Assembly (NCBI RefSeq): GCF_030143255.1
Contig: NZ_JARJNR010000001.1
Span: 248,001 to 312,000, forward strand
Length of the DNA: 64,000 nt
Source of the DNA: Frigidibacter sp. SD6-1
Lineage (GTDB): Bacteria; Pseudomonadota; Alphaproteobacteria; Rhodobacterales; Rhodobacteraceae
Direction of reading: 5' to 3'
Shown one piece after another: positions 8,420 to 19,201 of this stretch. Made by a program: the position numbers and the translations under genes. Position 1 is the stretch's first letter. The number at the start of each line of letters is the position of its first letter. The notes beneath the pieces were generated by a model. That model did not search any database. It was given only the letters and a program-made list of their open reading frames with translations, and was not told the DNA's origin.

Positions 8420-10006
8420 ATGCTCAAGGATTTCTTTGTCGCCGGTCCCTATGACGATGGCGATCCTGTCACCGGTCACTATTACGAGACGGCGTCGCCC
8501 GACCCGCATCGCGCGCAGGTCTGGGCCTATACCGACCGGCTGTCCTACGCCCCGGGCGAGCGGCTTGCGCTGCACGCCATGTCAAGCGCGCCGCGCGCCC
8601 GGCTGGCGATCGCGCGCGACGGGCTGCACGCGGAGGTGCTGGTTGAAACCGAGATCGCGCTCTCATTCGAAGACACGCCCGCCGACTGTTCCGTCAGGGG
8701 CTGCGACTGGCCGGAACGCTATGCGCTGACGATCCCGGGCGATTGGCAGAGCGGGCTTTACACCGCCACGCTTACGGTTCCCGGCCACCAGTCTCAGCAT
8801 ATGTTCGTCCTCAGCGCCGCGCGGCCGCAGGCGCGGATATGCATGGTGCTGACCACGGGAACCTGGTGCGCCTACAATGACTGGGGGGGCTCGAACCATT
8901 ATCAGGGCCTGACCGGCCAGTCGGGCGGCGATTTCGCGCCCGAGGTTTCGCTTCATCGTCCCTGGGCCAAAGGCTTCGTGCGCTGGCCCGAGGATGCGCC
9001 GCGCATCCCGCATGCCTCGCCCCTTCTGTCGAAGCCGCGCTATCCGCATATGGATTATGCCCGCGCGAAGGGGATTTCCAAGAAATATGCCTCTTCCGGC
9101 TGGGCGGCGTTCGAACGGCCCTTCGCGCTCTGGTGCGAGACGCAGGGGATCGCGCTCGACTATGCGACGCAGCATGACCTGCACCGCGATCCGGGGCTTC
9201 TGGATGGCTATGGGCGCGCGCTGATCGTCGGCCATGACGAATACTGGACATGGGAGATGCGGGATCATCTGGACGGCTGGCTTGACCGGGGCGGGCGGCT
9301 GGCGCGGTTTGCGGGGAATTTCTTCTGGCAGACGCGGCTCTCGCCCGATCTGGCCACCCAGATCTGCTACAAGACCACTGCCAATCAGGCCGATCCGGTC
9401 CGCGACACAGACCCACGCCGCCTGACCGGCTATTGGGACGACCCGACCGTCGCCCGCCCCGCGACCGCGACGATGGGCCTGACCGGCTCGATGGGCGTCT
9501 ATGCGGGCTGGAGCCGCTGCGCGGCGCATGGGTCGGGCGGTTTTGCCATCTACCGGCCCGATCACTGGTCGCTTAGGGACACGGGGCTTGGTTATGGCGA
9601 CGTGCTGGGGGCGGGTGCGAAGATCTTCGGCTATGAGGTCGACGGGATCGACTATACCATGACCCATGGGCTGCCCTTTGCCGCCGAGGGCACCGGCCTT
9701 GAAGGCGATCTGACCATCGTCGGCCTGTCGCCCGCGACGACGCTCTCGCATTCCACCGGCCCGCATGACCGCGACGGGTTCATCGGCCATCTGGATGCCG
9801 AGGAGGTGGCTGAGTTCGTCTACGGCGAGGTGACGCCCGAGAGCTTCGGGCGCGCCAGCCGTGGCAACGGCTGCATGGCCGACTATCGGCGCGGCAAGGG
9901 GGCGGTCTTCAACGCTGGCTCCTGCGAGTGGGTTGCGGGCCTTATCGCCCGCGACCGGACGGTCGAACAGGTGACGCGGAACGTGCTGCTGGGCGACTGG
10001 GGCTAA
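8420..10006 (+). CDS. N,N-dimethylformamidase large (beta) subunit-like protein
   Basis: 528 aa. It has the long N-terminal beta-rich region and the conserved WCAYNDWGGSNHY segment, then VGHDEYWTWEMRDHLDGW and GRLARFAGNFFWQ, typical of the dimethylformamidase beta-subunit C-terminal domain. The characterised enzyme is an iron-dependent amidohydrolase needing a separate small subunit; no small-subunit gene is visible here. The start has GGCGGGAGGAG upstream. It lies 58 nt after the M81 gene and probably belongs to the same operon. An amide or formamide C-N hydrolase role is inferred. Confidence 0.8.
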   Translation: MLKDFFVAGPYDDGDPVTGHYYETASPDPHRAQVWAYTDRLSYAPGERLALHAMSSAPRARLAIARDGLHAEVLVETEIALSFEDTPADCSVRGCDWPERYALTIPGDWQSGLYTATLTVPGHQSQHMFVLSAARPQARICMVLTTGTWCAYNDWGGSNHYQGLTGQSGGDFAPEVSLHRPWAKGFVRWPEDAPRIPHASPLLSKPRYPHMDYARAKGISKKYASSGWAAFERPFALWCETQGIALDYATQHDLHRDPGLLDGYGRALIVGHDEYWTWEMRDHLDGWLDRGGRLARFAGNFFWQTRLSPDLATQICYKTTANQADPVRDTDPRRLTGYWDDPTVARPATATMGLTGSMGVYAGWSRCAAHGSGGFAIYRPDHWSLRDTGLGYGDVLGAGAKIFGYEVDGIDYTMTHGLPFAAEGTGLEGDLTIVGLSPATTLSHSTGPHDRDGFIGHLDAEEVAEFVYGEVTPESFGRASRGNGCMADYRRGKGAVFNAGSCEWVAGLIARDRTVEQVTRNVLLGDWG

Positions 10007-10007
10007 G

Positions 10008-11276
10008 TCACTCCGCCGCGACGGCGAAGGTCGGTTCGGCCAGAGCAGCCTTTGGCGGCTGCGATGCGGCGGCCGCCGTTTGCGGCTGCCTGTGCATGGC
10101 GAGCGCGATGCGCGCCGCGAGCGCCAGCGCCAGAGCGCTCGCGACGAAAGCGCTGCCGACACCCGCTACTGCGGCAAGTGCCGCGCCGAGGGGCGGTGCG
10201 GCGAGGAGGACCGCGCCCTCTACCCAAGCGCCGAGGCGCTCGACCGATGCGGCGCGCTCGGGCGTTGCCCAGGCTTCGGGGCGCGTCGCGATCTGATCGG
10301 TGCAGTGACCCATGGCGAGGCCTAAGCAGACGCAGTAGGCGCAGATCACCGCCCCGCCCGCCGACAGGCTTGCGATGGCCAGAAGCCCGAGCCCCGCCAT
10401 CGCGATCGCCGCGCCCGCCGTGCCGTCAGCGATCCGCCAGAACCTTCGGTCGGGTGCGGGCCCTGTGGGCCATAGCGCCGCAAGCGCCCCGCCGGAGGCG
10501 AGGGCCGAGAAGGCAAAGCCGATCATGGCGGGGCCCTGCCCAAGGTCAGCGACCAAGGGCGCCATCAGGCCTTCCTGTACGAAAAGTGCCGCACCGGTCA
10601 GCGCGCCGATCAGAAGGGTCGCGCGGACCTCGGGCACGGCGCGCGCCTCGGCCAGCCCGGCCCGGATCGGCGCCGGTTCGGCCGCGCGCCACCGGCCCTC
10701 GGCGGCAGGCAGGGCGGGCAGGGCCCAGAGCAGCAGACCAGCCAAGAGCGCGAGGCCCGCCGACAGGAAGAAGAGATGGGCAGGCGCGAACGAGAGAAGC
10801 AGGACCCCGCCGACGGCGGGCGCGATGATCCGCGCGGCGCGGTCGTGGCTGCGGCGCGCGGCCAGGGTCATCGGCACATCCTCGGCCGGGGTGAGGCGCG
10901 CGAAGGCCGCCGCGCGCGCCGGGTGCAGGAGGCGATCGGCAGTGCTGCGGACAAAGACAAGGGCCAGCAGCGCGGGCCAGCCGGGCGCGAGGATCATGCC
11001 GATGGCGATGAGCCCGCGCAGCTTGATCGCCGACGCCATGACGGACCGGCTGTCATGGCGCGCGCAAAAGGCCTCGGCGCCCGCCGCGCCAAGGACATGC
11101 GGCAGTCCTGCGGCAAGTGCCAGTGCGGCATAGATCATCAGGCCCGCCTGCCAGTGAAATGCCAGCAGGGCGAGGATCGCGACATAGTCCAGCCAGTCGC
11201 TGCAATCGGTCACGACCTGCGTCCCGAGCAGGCGGCGCAGGTTTCGGTCGGCTGGGTTGGTGCGAACTTGCGGCAT
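10008..11276 (-). CDS. MFS transporter
   Basis: 422 aa integral membrane protein with about 12 hydrophobic segments and a central cytoplasmic loop, consistent with the major facilitator superfamily. The N-terminus (RRLLGTQVVTDCSDWLDYVAILALLAF) resembles drug/efflux-type MFS members. It is convergent with the dimethylformamidase-like gene (1 nt apart) and not in an obvious operon. No clear Shine-Dalgarno precedes ATG 11276. The transported substrate cannot be predicted. Confidence 0.85.
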   Translation of the reverse strand: MPQVRTNPADRNLRRLLGTQVVTDCSDWLDYVAILALLAFHWQAGLMIYAALALAAGLPHVLGAAGAEAFCARHDSRSVMASAIKLRGLIAIGMILAPGWPALLALVFVRSTADRLLHPARAAAFARLTPAEDVPMTLAARRSHDRAARIIAPAVGGVLLLSFAPAHLFFLSAGLALLAGLLLWALPALPAAEGRWRAAEPAPIRAGLAEARAVPEVRATLLIGALTGAALFVQEGLMAPLVADLGQGPAMIGFAFSALASGGALAALWPTGPAPDRRFWRIADGTAGAAIAMAGLGLLAIASLSAGGAVICAYCVCLGLAMGHCTDQIATRPEAWATPERAASVERLGAWVEGAVLLAAPPLGAALAAVAGVGSAFVASALALALAARIALAMHRQPQTAAAASQPPKAALAEPTFAVAAE

Positions 11277-11362
11277 GCGCCAAGGGTACGCTACCCCGGG
11301 CGCCTTGCAAGAAATCGTTCGATAAAACTTATGGTTATCAGTGTGGTAACGGGAAATCCCGA

Positions 11363-12475
11363 TCAGGCGACCGGTGTCCAGATCACATCGTCGATGCGCG
11401 GCGCGCCGGTTGCGAGCATCACCAGCCGGTCAAAGCCCATCGCGATGCCGGAAGCGGCGGGCATGAGCGCGAGCGCGGCCAGGAAAGCCTCGTCCAGAGG
11501 ATAGCGTTCCCCATAGACGCGCTGCTTGATCTCCATTTCCTCGGTGAAGCGGCGGCGCTGTTCGTCCGCATCGGTCAATTCGCCGAAGCCGTTGGCCAGT
11601 TCCACCCCGCAGGCATAGAGCTCGAACCGTTCCGACAGCCGGGGATCATCGGCGGTGCGCCGGGCAAGCGCGGCCTCGGCGGCGGGGTAGCGGTCGAGGA
11701 TCGTCGCCTGCCCGAGTCCCAGATTCGGCTCGACCCGTTCGGACAGGATGCGCGAGAAGATGTCGGACCAGCTGTCGTCGGGCGCCGTCCCGACGCCTGC
11801 CGCGCCCGCCGCCGCGCGGAGCGCCGCCTCGTCCGTCGTGCCGTCGGGGCGGATCGTCGCCAGAAGGTCGACCCGGGCATGGCGGGCGAAGGCCTCTGCG
11901 ACCGACAGCCGCTCAGCCGCAGCAAACGGGTCGCAGGTCCGGTCGCGGAAGCGCAGTTCCCTCGCCCCGGCGCCTTCGGCCGCAAGCCGCAGGAATGAAG
12001 CGCAGTCGTCCATCAGCACCGTGTAATCCTCGCCCGCGCGATACCATTCCAGCATGGTGAACTCGGGCGAATGCAGCGCGCCGCGTTCGCGGTTGCGCCA
12101 GACATGGGCGAAGGCAGCGATCCGCGTCTCGCCCGCCGCGAGCAGCTTCTTCATCGCAAACTCGGGCGATGTGTGCAGATACATGGCGCGCGGCTGGCCA
12201 TGGTTGCCGATAGCCTCGGTCGCGAAGCCGTGCAGATGCGCTTCGTTTCCCGGACTGACCTGCAGGGCCACTGGATCGACCTCCAGAAACCCTTCGCCCG
12301 CGAACCAGGAACGCAGCGCCGACTGGATGCGGTTGCGCGCCAGAAGCAGCCCGCGCCGGTCCGCGTGGCGGTGCGGCTGCCACCAGGCATGGGAATGATC
12401 CAACGGCTCTCTCACGGGCAGGACGCTTTCATCTGGCGAAATCGGGAAAGATCGGCTAAGGGCAGCGCGATCCAT
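11363..12475 (-). CDS. epmA: EF-P--(R)-beta-lysine ligase EpmA (GenX/PoxA)
   Basis: Class II lysyl-tRNA-synthetase-like enzyme without an anticodon-binding domain, about 370 aa. It ligates beta-lysine to EF-P Lys34. Recognisable class II motifs include the [15 protein letters not shown] region, [21 protein letters not shown] and the C-terminal [12 protein letters not shown]. It is divergent from efp with only 54 bp between the annotated starts. The first residues are poorly conserved and no good ribosome site precedes ATG 12475; an internal GTG at 12415 ahead of [11 protein letters not shown] is an alternative start. Confidence 0.92.
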   Translation of the reverse strand: MDRAALSRSFPISPDESVLPVREPLDHSHAWWQPHRHADRRGLLLARNRIQSALRSWFAGEGFLEVDPVALQVSPGNEAHLHGFATEAIGNHGQPRAMYLHTSPEFAMKKLLAAGETRIAAFAHVWRNRERGALHSPEFTMLEWYRAGEDYTVLMDDCASFLRLAAEGAGARELRFRDRTCDPFAAAERLSVAEAFARHARVDLLATIRPDGTTDEAALRAAAGAAGVGTAPDDSWSDIFSRILSERVEPNLGLGQATILDRYPAAEAALARRTADDPRLSERFELYACGVELANGFGELTDADEQRRRFTEEMEIKQRVYGERYPLDEAFLAALALMPAASGIAMGFDRLVMLATGAPRIDDVIWTPVA

Positions 12476-12529
12476 TCAAGATGTTGCCCGGGCCATAGCG
12501 CAAGGGCCCGAACGACTGCAAGGAACACC

Positions 12530-13099
12530 ATGGTCAAAGTCATCGCCTCGTCGCTGCGCAAGGGCAATGTCGTCGAACTCGACGGCAGGCTCTATGCGGT
12601 TCTCTCCGCCACCAACTTCCACCCCGGCAAGGGCACGCCGACGACGAGCGTCGACATGCGCCGCATCTCGGACGGGGTGAAGGTCTCGGAGCGCTGGAAG
12701 ACCACCGACCAGGTGGAAAAGGCGACCGTCGACGAGCGTGAATATGACTTCCTCTACGAGGATGGCGAAGGGTTCCACTTCATGAATCCCGAGAATTACG
12801 ACCAGCTGACCGTCACCGAGGATGTGATGGGCGACAACAAGGTCTATCTGCAGGAAGGCATGCGTTGCTGGCTGAAGACTTTCGACGGCGTGGCCATCGC
12901 CCTTGAGGTGCCGCAGAAGATCACGGTCGAGATCACCGAGACCGAGCCGGTGGTGAAGGGCCAGACTGCGTCCTCCTCCTACAAGCCCGCGATGACCTCG
13001 AACGGCCTCCGGATCATGGTTCCGCCGCATATCGATGTCGGCACCCGCGTGATCATCAACACCGATGACAACAGCTATCAGGGCCGCGACAAGGAGTGA
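12530..13099 (+). CDS. efp: Elongation factor P
   Basis: 189 aa translation factor that rescues ribosomes stalled on polyproline. The tip loop HPGKGTPTT carries the lysine at position 34, the residue modified by EpmA. Three beta-barrel domains are visible, ending in the conserved [15 protein letters not shown] segment. ATG 12530 follows AAGGA with an 8-nt gap. A strong terminator follows at 13123. The divergent arrangement with epmA supports beta-lysylation; the aminomutase EpmB, needed to make beta-lysine, is not in this window. Confidence 0.98.
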   Translation: MVKVIASSLRKGNVVELDGRLYAVLSATNFHPGKGTPTTSVDMRRISDGVKVSERWKTTDQVEKATVDEREYDFLYEDGEGFHFMNPENYDQLTVTEDVMGDNKVYLQEGMRCWLKTFDGVAIALEVPQKITVEITETEPVVKGQTASSSYKPAMTSNGLRIMVPPHIDVGTRVIINTDDNSYQGRDKE

Positions 13100-13122
13100 T
13101 CCGGGTCTGAAGGCGAGAATGG

Positions 13123-13149
13123 AAGGCGGGGTCTTGGCCCCGCCTTTTG
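13123..13149 (+). terminator. Rho-independent terminator of efp
   Basis: Perfect 9-bp stem AAGGCGGGG/CCCCGCCTT with loop TCTTGG, running straight into TTTTGCC, 24 nt after the efp stop. Confidence 0.9.
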
Positions 13150-13267
13150 CCTTCTGCCGCGTAAAGATCGCCGCGCAACCATGCACATTTTGACGATATT
13201 CCCGCGCTATGCGGTTCCGCTGATCTGACCGGCGCCGCATTTAGGTCGGACGGTGTGCGGAATGAAC

Positions 13268-13283
13268 ATTTCAAGCTTGAAAT
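13268..13283. promoter_or_regulatory. 16-bp perfect palindrome upstream of the liv operon
   Basis: ATTTCAAGCTTGAAAT, a perfect dyad about 145 bp before the substrate-binding-protein start. A likely operator for a regulator encoded elsewhere. The 328-bp gap it sits in (13100-13427) holds only the efp terminator, this dyad and the ribosome site GGGAGG of the next gene. Confidence 0.5.
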
Positions 13284-13427
13284 AAAAATCCGCCCCGCCG
13301 ATCATGAAGCGGCGAATCGAAATCCCGCAAGAGCCGTTCAGGCTTGCACAACAGGGCAGCGGTCGCGCAGGCTGCGAGGGGACCACCGTTGCGGTCGGCA
13401 CTTCGATGAGGAACAAGGGAGGATCGA

Positions 13428-14561
13428 ATGAAAATGGGACGTTTCCTGCTGACGGCGGCCTTTGCCGCTTTGGCGAGCGCCGCTGCGGCCGAGGTGAAGG
13501 TCGGCATGATCACCACGCTTTCGGGTGGCGGCGCCGGGCTTGGCATCGATGTGCGCGACGGGTTCCTGCTGGCGATCCAGCAATCGGGGCGGTCGGACAT
13601 CGAGCTGGTGGTCGAGGATGACCAGCAAAAGCCCGAGATCGCGGTGCAGCTCGCCGACAAGATGATCCAGTCCGACAAGGTCGATCTGATGACCGGGATC
13701 ATCTGGTCGAACCTCGCGATGGCCGTGGTGCCATCCGTGACCGCGCAGGAGATGTTCTACCTCTCGCCCAACGCCGGACCTTCGGCGCTTGCCGGTGCGG
13801 GTTGCAGCCCGTTCTATTTCAATGTCGCCTGGCAGAATGATGCCCTGCACGAGGCGGCGGGCGCCTATGCCAATGGTGCGGGCTACGGCAATGCCTTCAT
13901 CCTCGCCCCGAACTATCCCGCCGGGAAGGATGCCTTGACCGGCTTCAAGCGGACCTTCACCGGCAAGCTGGCGGGCGAGATTTATACCGAGCTTGGCCAG
14001 ACCGACTACGCCGCCGAGATCGCGCAGATCCGGGCCTCGGGCGCGGATTCGGTCTATTTCTTCCTGCCCGGCGGCATGGGGATTTCGTTCCTGAAGCAAT
14101 ATGCCGACAGCGGCGTCGGCCTGCCGCTTGTGGGCCCTGCCTTCTCGTTCGACCAGAACATCCTGCAGGCAGTAGGCGATGCGGCACTTGGCGTCGTGAA
14201 CACCAGCCAATGGTCGAAGGACCTCGACAACGAGGCCAACAAGGCCTTCGTCGCGAGCTTCCAGGAAGCCTACGGGCGGTTGCCGTCGCTGTACGCGAGC
14301 CAGGGGTTTGACACGGCGAACCTGATGCTGTCGGCGCTCGCCAAGGCCGAGCCCTCGGACAAGGCCGCCTTCCAGGCGGCGCTTGAGGCCGCCGACTTCG
14401 CCAGCACGCGCGGCAAGTTCGCCTTCGGGCCGAACCACCATCCGGTACAGGACGTCTACGCCCGCAAGGTGGTGAAGGAAGGCGACATCTACACGAACGA
14501 GACCATCGGCACGGTCCTGACCGATCACGGCGACTCCTATGCCGCCGAATGCAAGATGTAA
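13428..14561 (+). CDS. ABC transporter substrate-binding protein, LivK/HAAT type
   Basis: 377 aa periplasmic binding protein. Signal peptide at residues 1-21 (hydrophobic run then AAAAEVKVG), then a type I periplasmic fold with the start EVKVGMITTLSGGGAGLG typical of branched-chain amino acid/amide/aromatic-acid receptors. GGGAGG precedes the ATG. First gene of a complete importer operon (SBP, two permeases, two ATPases) followed by a thiolase gene. The thiolase suggests the ligand is an aromatic or dicarboxylic compound rather than leucine; this is inference. Confidence 0.92.
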   Translation: MKMGRFLLTAAFAALASAAAAEVKVGMITTLSGGGAGLGIDVRDGFLLAIQQSGRSDIELVVEDDQQKPEIAVQLADKMIQSDKVDLMTGIIWSNLAMAVVPSVTAQEMFYLSPNAGPSALAGAGCSPFYFNVAWQNDALHEAAGAYANGAGYGNAFILAPNYPAGKDALTGFKRTFTGKLAGEIYTELGQTDYAAEIAQIRASGADSVYFFLPGGMGISFLKQYADSGVGLPLVGPAFSFDQNILQAVGDAALGVVNTSQWSKDLDNEANKAFVASFQEAYGRLPSLYASQGFDTANLMLSALAKAEPSDKAAFQAALEAADFASTRGKFAFGPNHHPVQDVYARKVVKEGDIYTNETIGTVLTDHGDSYAAECKM

Positions 14562-14612
14562 GCTGGCGGCCGGCCCCTTCGCAGGTTCCTGTGCAGGGGC
14601 CGGCGCTGCCGG

Positions 14613-15542
14613 ATGCAGATGATGAGCCTTGTCCTTCTCGCAGAGCAGGTGCTGAACGGGCTGCAGTTCGGCGTGATGCTGTTTCTTATGGCTGCAGGCC
14701 TGACGCTGATCTTTGGCGTGATGGGGCTGATCAACCTCGCCCATGGGTCGCTCTACATGCTCGGCGCCTTTGCTGCGGCGAGCGTGGCGGCGGCGACCGG
14801 TTCTTTCACGCTGGCGCTCCTTGCCGCGCTCGCGGCGGCGGCGGTGGCGGGCGTGATCGTCGAGCTCCTCATCATCCGTCGCCTCTATGACCGCGACCAT
14901 CTCGATCAGGTTCTGGCGACCTTCGCGCTGATCCTGATCTTCTCGGAAGGCACGCGCTGGGCCTTCGGCTCCTTCCCGCTCTATCTCGACATTCCGCCCG
15001 CGCTCTCCGGGCCGGTCAGTCTGCCCGGCGGTATAGATTATCCGCTTTACCGGCTGGTCCTCATCGGCGCGGGGCTCCTCATCGCGCTCGGGCTCGATCT
15101 GATGATCACCCGCACGCGCATCGGCATCCGCATCCGCGCGGGCGAGAACGACCGCGAGATGACGGCAGCCCTTGGGATCGACATATCAAGGCTTTACACG
15201 CTGATCTTCGCGCTTGGCGCCGCACTTGCGGGTCTTGCAGGTGCGCTTGTGGGCGCGATCCAGTCGGTGCAGGTCGGCATGGGAGAGCCGGTCCTGATCC
15301 TTGCCTTCGTGGTGATCGTGATCGGCGGCATCGGCTCGATCCGCGGCGCCTTGCTTGGCGCGCTGCTCGTGGGGCTGACCGATACGCTTGGCGGCGTCTT
15401 CCTGCCCGAGGCGCTGAAGCTTGTAACCGATCCCGCAAGCGCCAAGGCAGTTGGTGCCTCGCTTGCCTCTATGGCGATATATATCCTGATGGGGGCGATC
15501 CTGATCTGGCGGCCGACTGGCCTCTTCGGAGGCCGCGCATGA
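14613..15542 (+). CDS. livH: Branched-chain-type ABC transporter permease (LivH)
   Basis: 309 aa membrane protein of the LivH family, about 8 hydrophobic segments. The early motif FGVMGLINLAHGSLYMLGAF and the late RPTGLFGGRA end are characteristic. Three in-frame ATGs (14613, 14619, 14622) compete and none has a strong ribosome site; MSLVLLAEQ at 14622 is equally likely. Its stop overlaps the next permease start as ATGA. Confidence 0.92.
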   Translation: MQMMSLVLLAEQVLNGLQFGVMLFLMAAGLTLIFGVMGLINLAHGSLYMLGAFAAASVAAATGSFTLALLAALAAAAVAGVIVELLIIRRLYDRDHLDQVLATFALILIFSEGTRWAFGSFPLYLDIPPALSGPVSLPGGIDYPLYRLVLIGAGLLIALGLDLMITRTRIGIRIRAGENDREMTAALGIDISRLYTLIFALGAALAGLAGALVGAIQSVQVGMGEPVLILAFVVIVIGGIGSIRGALLGALLVGLTDTLGGVFLPEALKLVTDPASAKAVGASLASMAIYILMGAILIWRPTGLFGGRA

Positions 15543-16519
15543 GCCGCGAAGCGCAAGTCAACCTGGCGGTCGTCGTGGCACTTGTCCTCCTGCCGCTGGC
15601 CGCGCATCTGATGGGAGAGAGCTATTGGGTGACGCTTGCCACCCGCGCCGCCGTGCTGGCGCTGGCGGGCGTCGGGCTGAACATCGCACTGGGGCAGGGC
15701 GGGCTTGTCAGCCTTGGGCATGCGGTCTTCTTCGGGATCGGCGGCTATTCGATGGGTATCCTCGCCTATCATGCCCAGACCTACACGCCGCTGATCGAAA
15801 GCTTTGGCCTGCCGGGGACGAACCTGATGCCCGTGATCTGGCTGGTCGCGGCCATCTCTGCCGCGCTTGCCGCCCTTCTGATCGGCGCGCTCTCGCTCAG
15901 GACCACGGGCGTCTATTTCATCATGATCACGCTCGCTTTCGGCCAGATGTTCTATTTCTTCGCGCTTTCCTGGCCGACCTATGGCGGCGAGGACGGGCTG
16001 TCGATCTATGTGCGCAACCGCTTTCCCGGCGTGAATACGCTGGCGCCGATCCAGTTCTACGGGATCGTCATTGCGGTTCTGCTCCTCGCGCTCTTGCTCA
16101 GCCACCGGCTGGCGCGCTCGCCTTTCGGGCTGGCGCTGGCGGCAGCACGTCAGGTGCCCGCGCGGGTCGCCGCGGTCGGGCTCGATCCGCAGCGGCTGAA
16201 ACTTGTGGCCTTCGTTCTGTCGGCTGCGGTAACCGGCCTCGCCGGGGCGCTTTTTGCCGATCTGAACCGCTTCGTCAGCCCGACGATGTTCAGCTGGCAC
16301 ACCAGTGGTGAGATCATGGTTTTCGTCATCATCGGCGGTGTCGGGCGGCTGATGGGGCCGGTCGTTGGGGCCATGGTCTTCGTGCTGCTCGAACATCTGC
16401 TCGGCGGGATCAGCGAATACTGGCAGATTGCGTTTGGCGTGCTCCTGCTGTTGATCGTCCTCTTCGCCCGGGGCGGTCTGATCGGTCTGGTCGCTGGGCG
16501 GGAGAAGGCGCATGGCTGA
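15539..16519 (+). CDS. livM: Branched-chain-type ABC transporter permease (LivM)
   Basis: 326 aa LivM-family permease with about 9 hydrophobic segments. It contains GLNIALGQGGLVSLGHAVFFG near residue 50, the typical LivM signature. Coupled to livH (ATGA overlap) and overlapping livG by 8 nt. Forms the membrane channel with LivH. Confidence 0.93.
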   Translation: MSREAQVNLAVVVALVLLPLAAHLMGESYWVTLATRAAVLALAGVGLNIALGQGGLVSLGHAVFFGIGGYSMGILAYHAQTYTPLIESFGLPGTNLMPVIWLVAAISAALAALLIGALSLRTTGVYFIMITLAFGQMFYFFALSWPTYGGEDGLSIYVRNRFPGVNTLAPIQFYGIVIAVLLLALLLSHRLARSPFGLALAAARQVPARVAAVGLDPQRLKLVAFVLSAAVTGLAGALFADLNRFVSPTMFSWHTSGEIMVFVIIGGVGRLMGPVVGAMVFVLLEHLLGGISEYWQIAFGVLLLLIVLFARGGLIGLVAGREKAHG

Positions 16520-17257
16520 ACCGGTCCTTGAAACCAGAGGCCTGACCAAGAGCTTCGGCGCGCTGAGGGCGAGCGAGGATGTCTCGATCGACCTCCGCCC
16601 CGGAGAGATCCATGCGATCATCGGACCGAACGGTGCTGGAAAATCGACGCTGATCGCCCAGATATGCGGCGCGTTGCGGCCAGACCGCGGCACCGTGCGC
16701 TTCGCCGGAGAGGATGTGACAGCGCTGTCCGTCCTTGCCCGCGCCCGGCGCGGGATGGCGCGGACCTTCCAGATTTCGGCCCTGGCGATGGATCATACGG
16801 TCCTGCAGAACGTGATGCTCGGCGCGCTCGGCGCCCGCGGACGACCCTGGAGGTTCTTCGCGCCGGTCCTATCGGACCGGGGGCTACGCGAAACGGCCGA
16901 AGCGGCGCTGGAGCGGGTGGGGCTTTCGGACCACGCGGCCACACGCACCGCAGAACTCAGCCATGGCCAGCGCCGCCAGCTTGAGGTGGCGGTGGCACTG
17001 ACGCTCCGCCCGCGTGCCTTCGTGATGGACGAGCCGATGGCGGGCCTTGGTGCCGGCGGATCGAAGCGGCTGACCGGCTTTCTCGACGGGCTGAGGTCGG
17101 AGGCGCCGATCCTTCTGGTGGAACATGACATGGACGCGGTCTTCGCGCTCGCCGACCGGATCAGCGTGCTGGTCTATGGCAAGGTGATCGCCACCGGAAC
17201 GGTCGCCGATATCCGCCAGAGTGACGTGGTGCGCGAAGCCTATCTGGGGGAGGAGGC

Positions 17258-17261
<4 letters not shown>
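16512..17261 (+). CDS. livG: ABC transporter ATP-binding protein (LivG)
   Basis: 249 aa. Walker A GPNGAGKST (about residues 38-46), signature LSHGQRRQLEVA, Walker B AFVMDEPMAG and the switch His in LLVEHDMD. The signature has His where LSGGQ is usual (LSHGQ), as in many LivG proteins. The start overlaps the livM end by 8 nt and the stop overlaps livF by 4 nt. Energises import with LivF. Confidence 0.94.
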
Positions 17262-17944
<683 letters not shown>

Positions 17945-17953
17945 AGGGCGGGC

Positions 17954-19156
17954 ATGGACTGTTTCATCTGCGATTTCGTACGGACACCGATCGGACGCTA
18001 TGGTGGCGCCCTCTCTTCTGTCCGGACGGACGATCTGGCGGCGCTGACCTTGCGCGCGCTGCTGGCGCGCAACCCGTCGCTTGGGCCGGATGCGGTCGAG
18101 GAGGTCGTCCTCGGCTGTGCCAATCAGGCGGGCGAGGACAATCGCAACGTGGCGCGCATGGCGTCGCTGCTGGCCGGGTTTGGGCCTGAGGTGCCCGCCT
18201 ATACCGTGAACCGCCTCTGCGCCTCGGGGCTGGATGCAGTCATCGCGGGGGCTCGCTCGATCCGGCTGGGTGAAAAGGGCCTGGTGATCGCAGGCGGCGT
18301 CGAAGGTATGAGCCGCGCGCCTTTCGTTATGCCGAAGGCGACCGGCGCCTTCAGCCGACAGGCGGAAGTGCATGACACGACCATCGGCTGGCGCTTCGTC
18401 AATCCGCGCATGGCGGCGGAATACGGAGTGGAGTCGATGCCGGAGACTGCCGACAATCTGGCGGCCGACTTCGCCATCTCGCGCGCCGATCAGGATGCTT
18501 TCGCGCTCCGTTCGCAGGAACGGTTCGCCGCCGCCGACGCCGCTGGCTTCTATGCGGAAGAACGGCTTTCGGTCGACCTGCCGGGCCGGAAAGGGGCGGT
18601 CAATCTGGTCGACCGCGACGAACATCCCCGGCCGGAGACGACGCTGGAAGGTCTCGGGAAGCTGAAGGGCATCAACGCGCCGGACAGGACGGTCACGGCA
18701 GGCAATGCGTCGGGCGTGAACGACGGCGCAGCCGCGCTGATCCTCGCCTCGGGCGAGCGAGCGGCCACCCTTGGCCTCGCGCCACGGGCGCGGGTGCTTG
18801 CCGCCGCCTCGGTCGGCGTGCCGCCCCGGATCATGGGTATCGGCCCGGTCGAGGCGAGCCGCCGGGCGCTGGCGCTTGCGGGGATCGGGCTTTCCGACCT
18901 CGATCTCATCGAGATCAACGAGGCTTTTGCGGTTCAGGTTCTCGCCTGCCTGCGCGGACTTGGCCTTGCCGACGACGATCCGCGCGTGAACCCGAACGGC
19001 GGGGCGATCGCGCTGGGCCATCCGCTGGGAATGAGCGGCGCGCGCCTTGCCGGGACGGCGGCGCGCGACCTTGCGCGACGGGGCGGGCGCTATGCCCTCG
19101 CCACCCTGTGCGTGGGTGTGGGGCAGGGCGTGGCGCTGGTGATGGAGCGCACCTGA
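17954..19156 (+). CDS. Acetyl-CoA acyltransferase, 3-oxoadipyl-CoA thiolase-like
   Basis: 400 aa degradative thiolase. Nucleophile Cys89 in [12 protein letters not shown], His356 in [11 protein letters not shown] and Cys386 in LCVGVGQG complete the catalytic set. The [12 protein letters not shown] and [16 protein letters not shown] segments are closest to PcaF/PaaJ-type beta-ketoadipyl-CoA thiolases, which release succinyl-CoA and acetyl-CoA at the end of aromatic degradation. It starts 9 nt after livF with GGGCGGG upstream. No other ketoadipate genes are in the window, so the assignment rests on motif similarity and the linked transporter. Confidence 0.88.
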   Translation: MDCFICDFVRTPIGRYGGALSSVRTDDLAALTLRALLARNPSLGPDAVEEVVLGCANQAGEDNRNVARMASLLAGFGPEVPAYTVNRLCASGLDAVIAGARSIRLGEKGLVIAGGVEGMSRAPFVMPKATGAFSRQAEVHDTTIGWRFVNPRMAAEYGVESMPETADNLAADFAISRADQDAFALRSQERFAAADAAGFYAEERLSVDLPGRKGAVNLVDRDEHPRPETTLEGLGKLKGINAPDRTVTAGNASGVNDGAAALILASGERAATLGLAPRARVLAAASVGVPPRIMGIGPVEASRRALALAGIGLSDLDLIEINEAFAVQVLACLRGLGLADDDPRVNPNGGAIALGHPLGMSGARLAGTAARDLARRGGRYALATLCVGVGQGVALVMERT

Positions 19157-19201
19157 AGCGCCGGGCCGTCCGCACCCCCGACGTTCATCGCAACGGTGCC
19201 G

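Noticed and set aside
13338-14900. 520-codon minus-strand open frame antisense to the liv binding protein
   Set aside because: Composition-driven shadow; the opposite strand has a signal peptide and family motifs.
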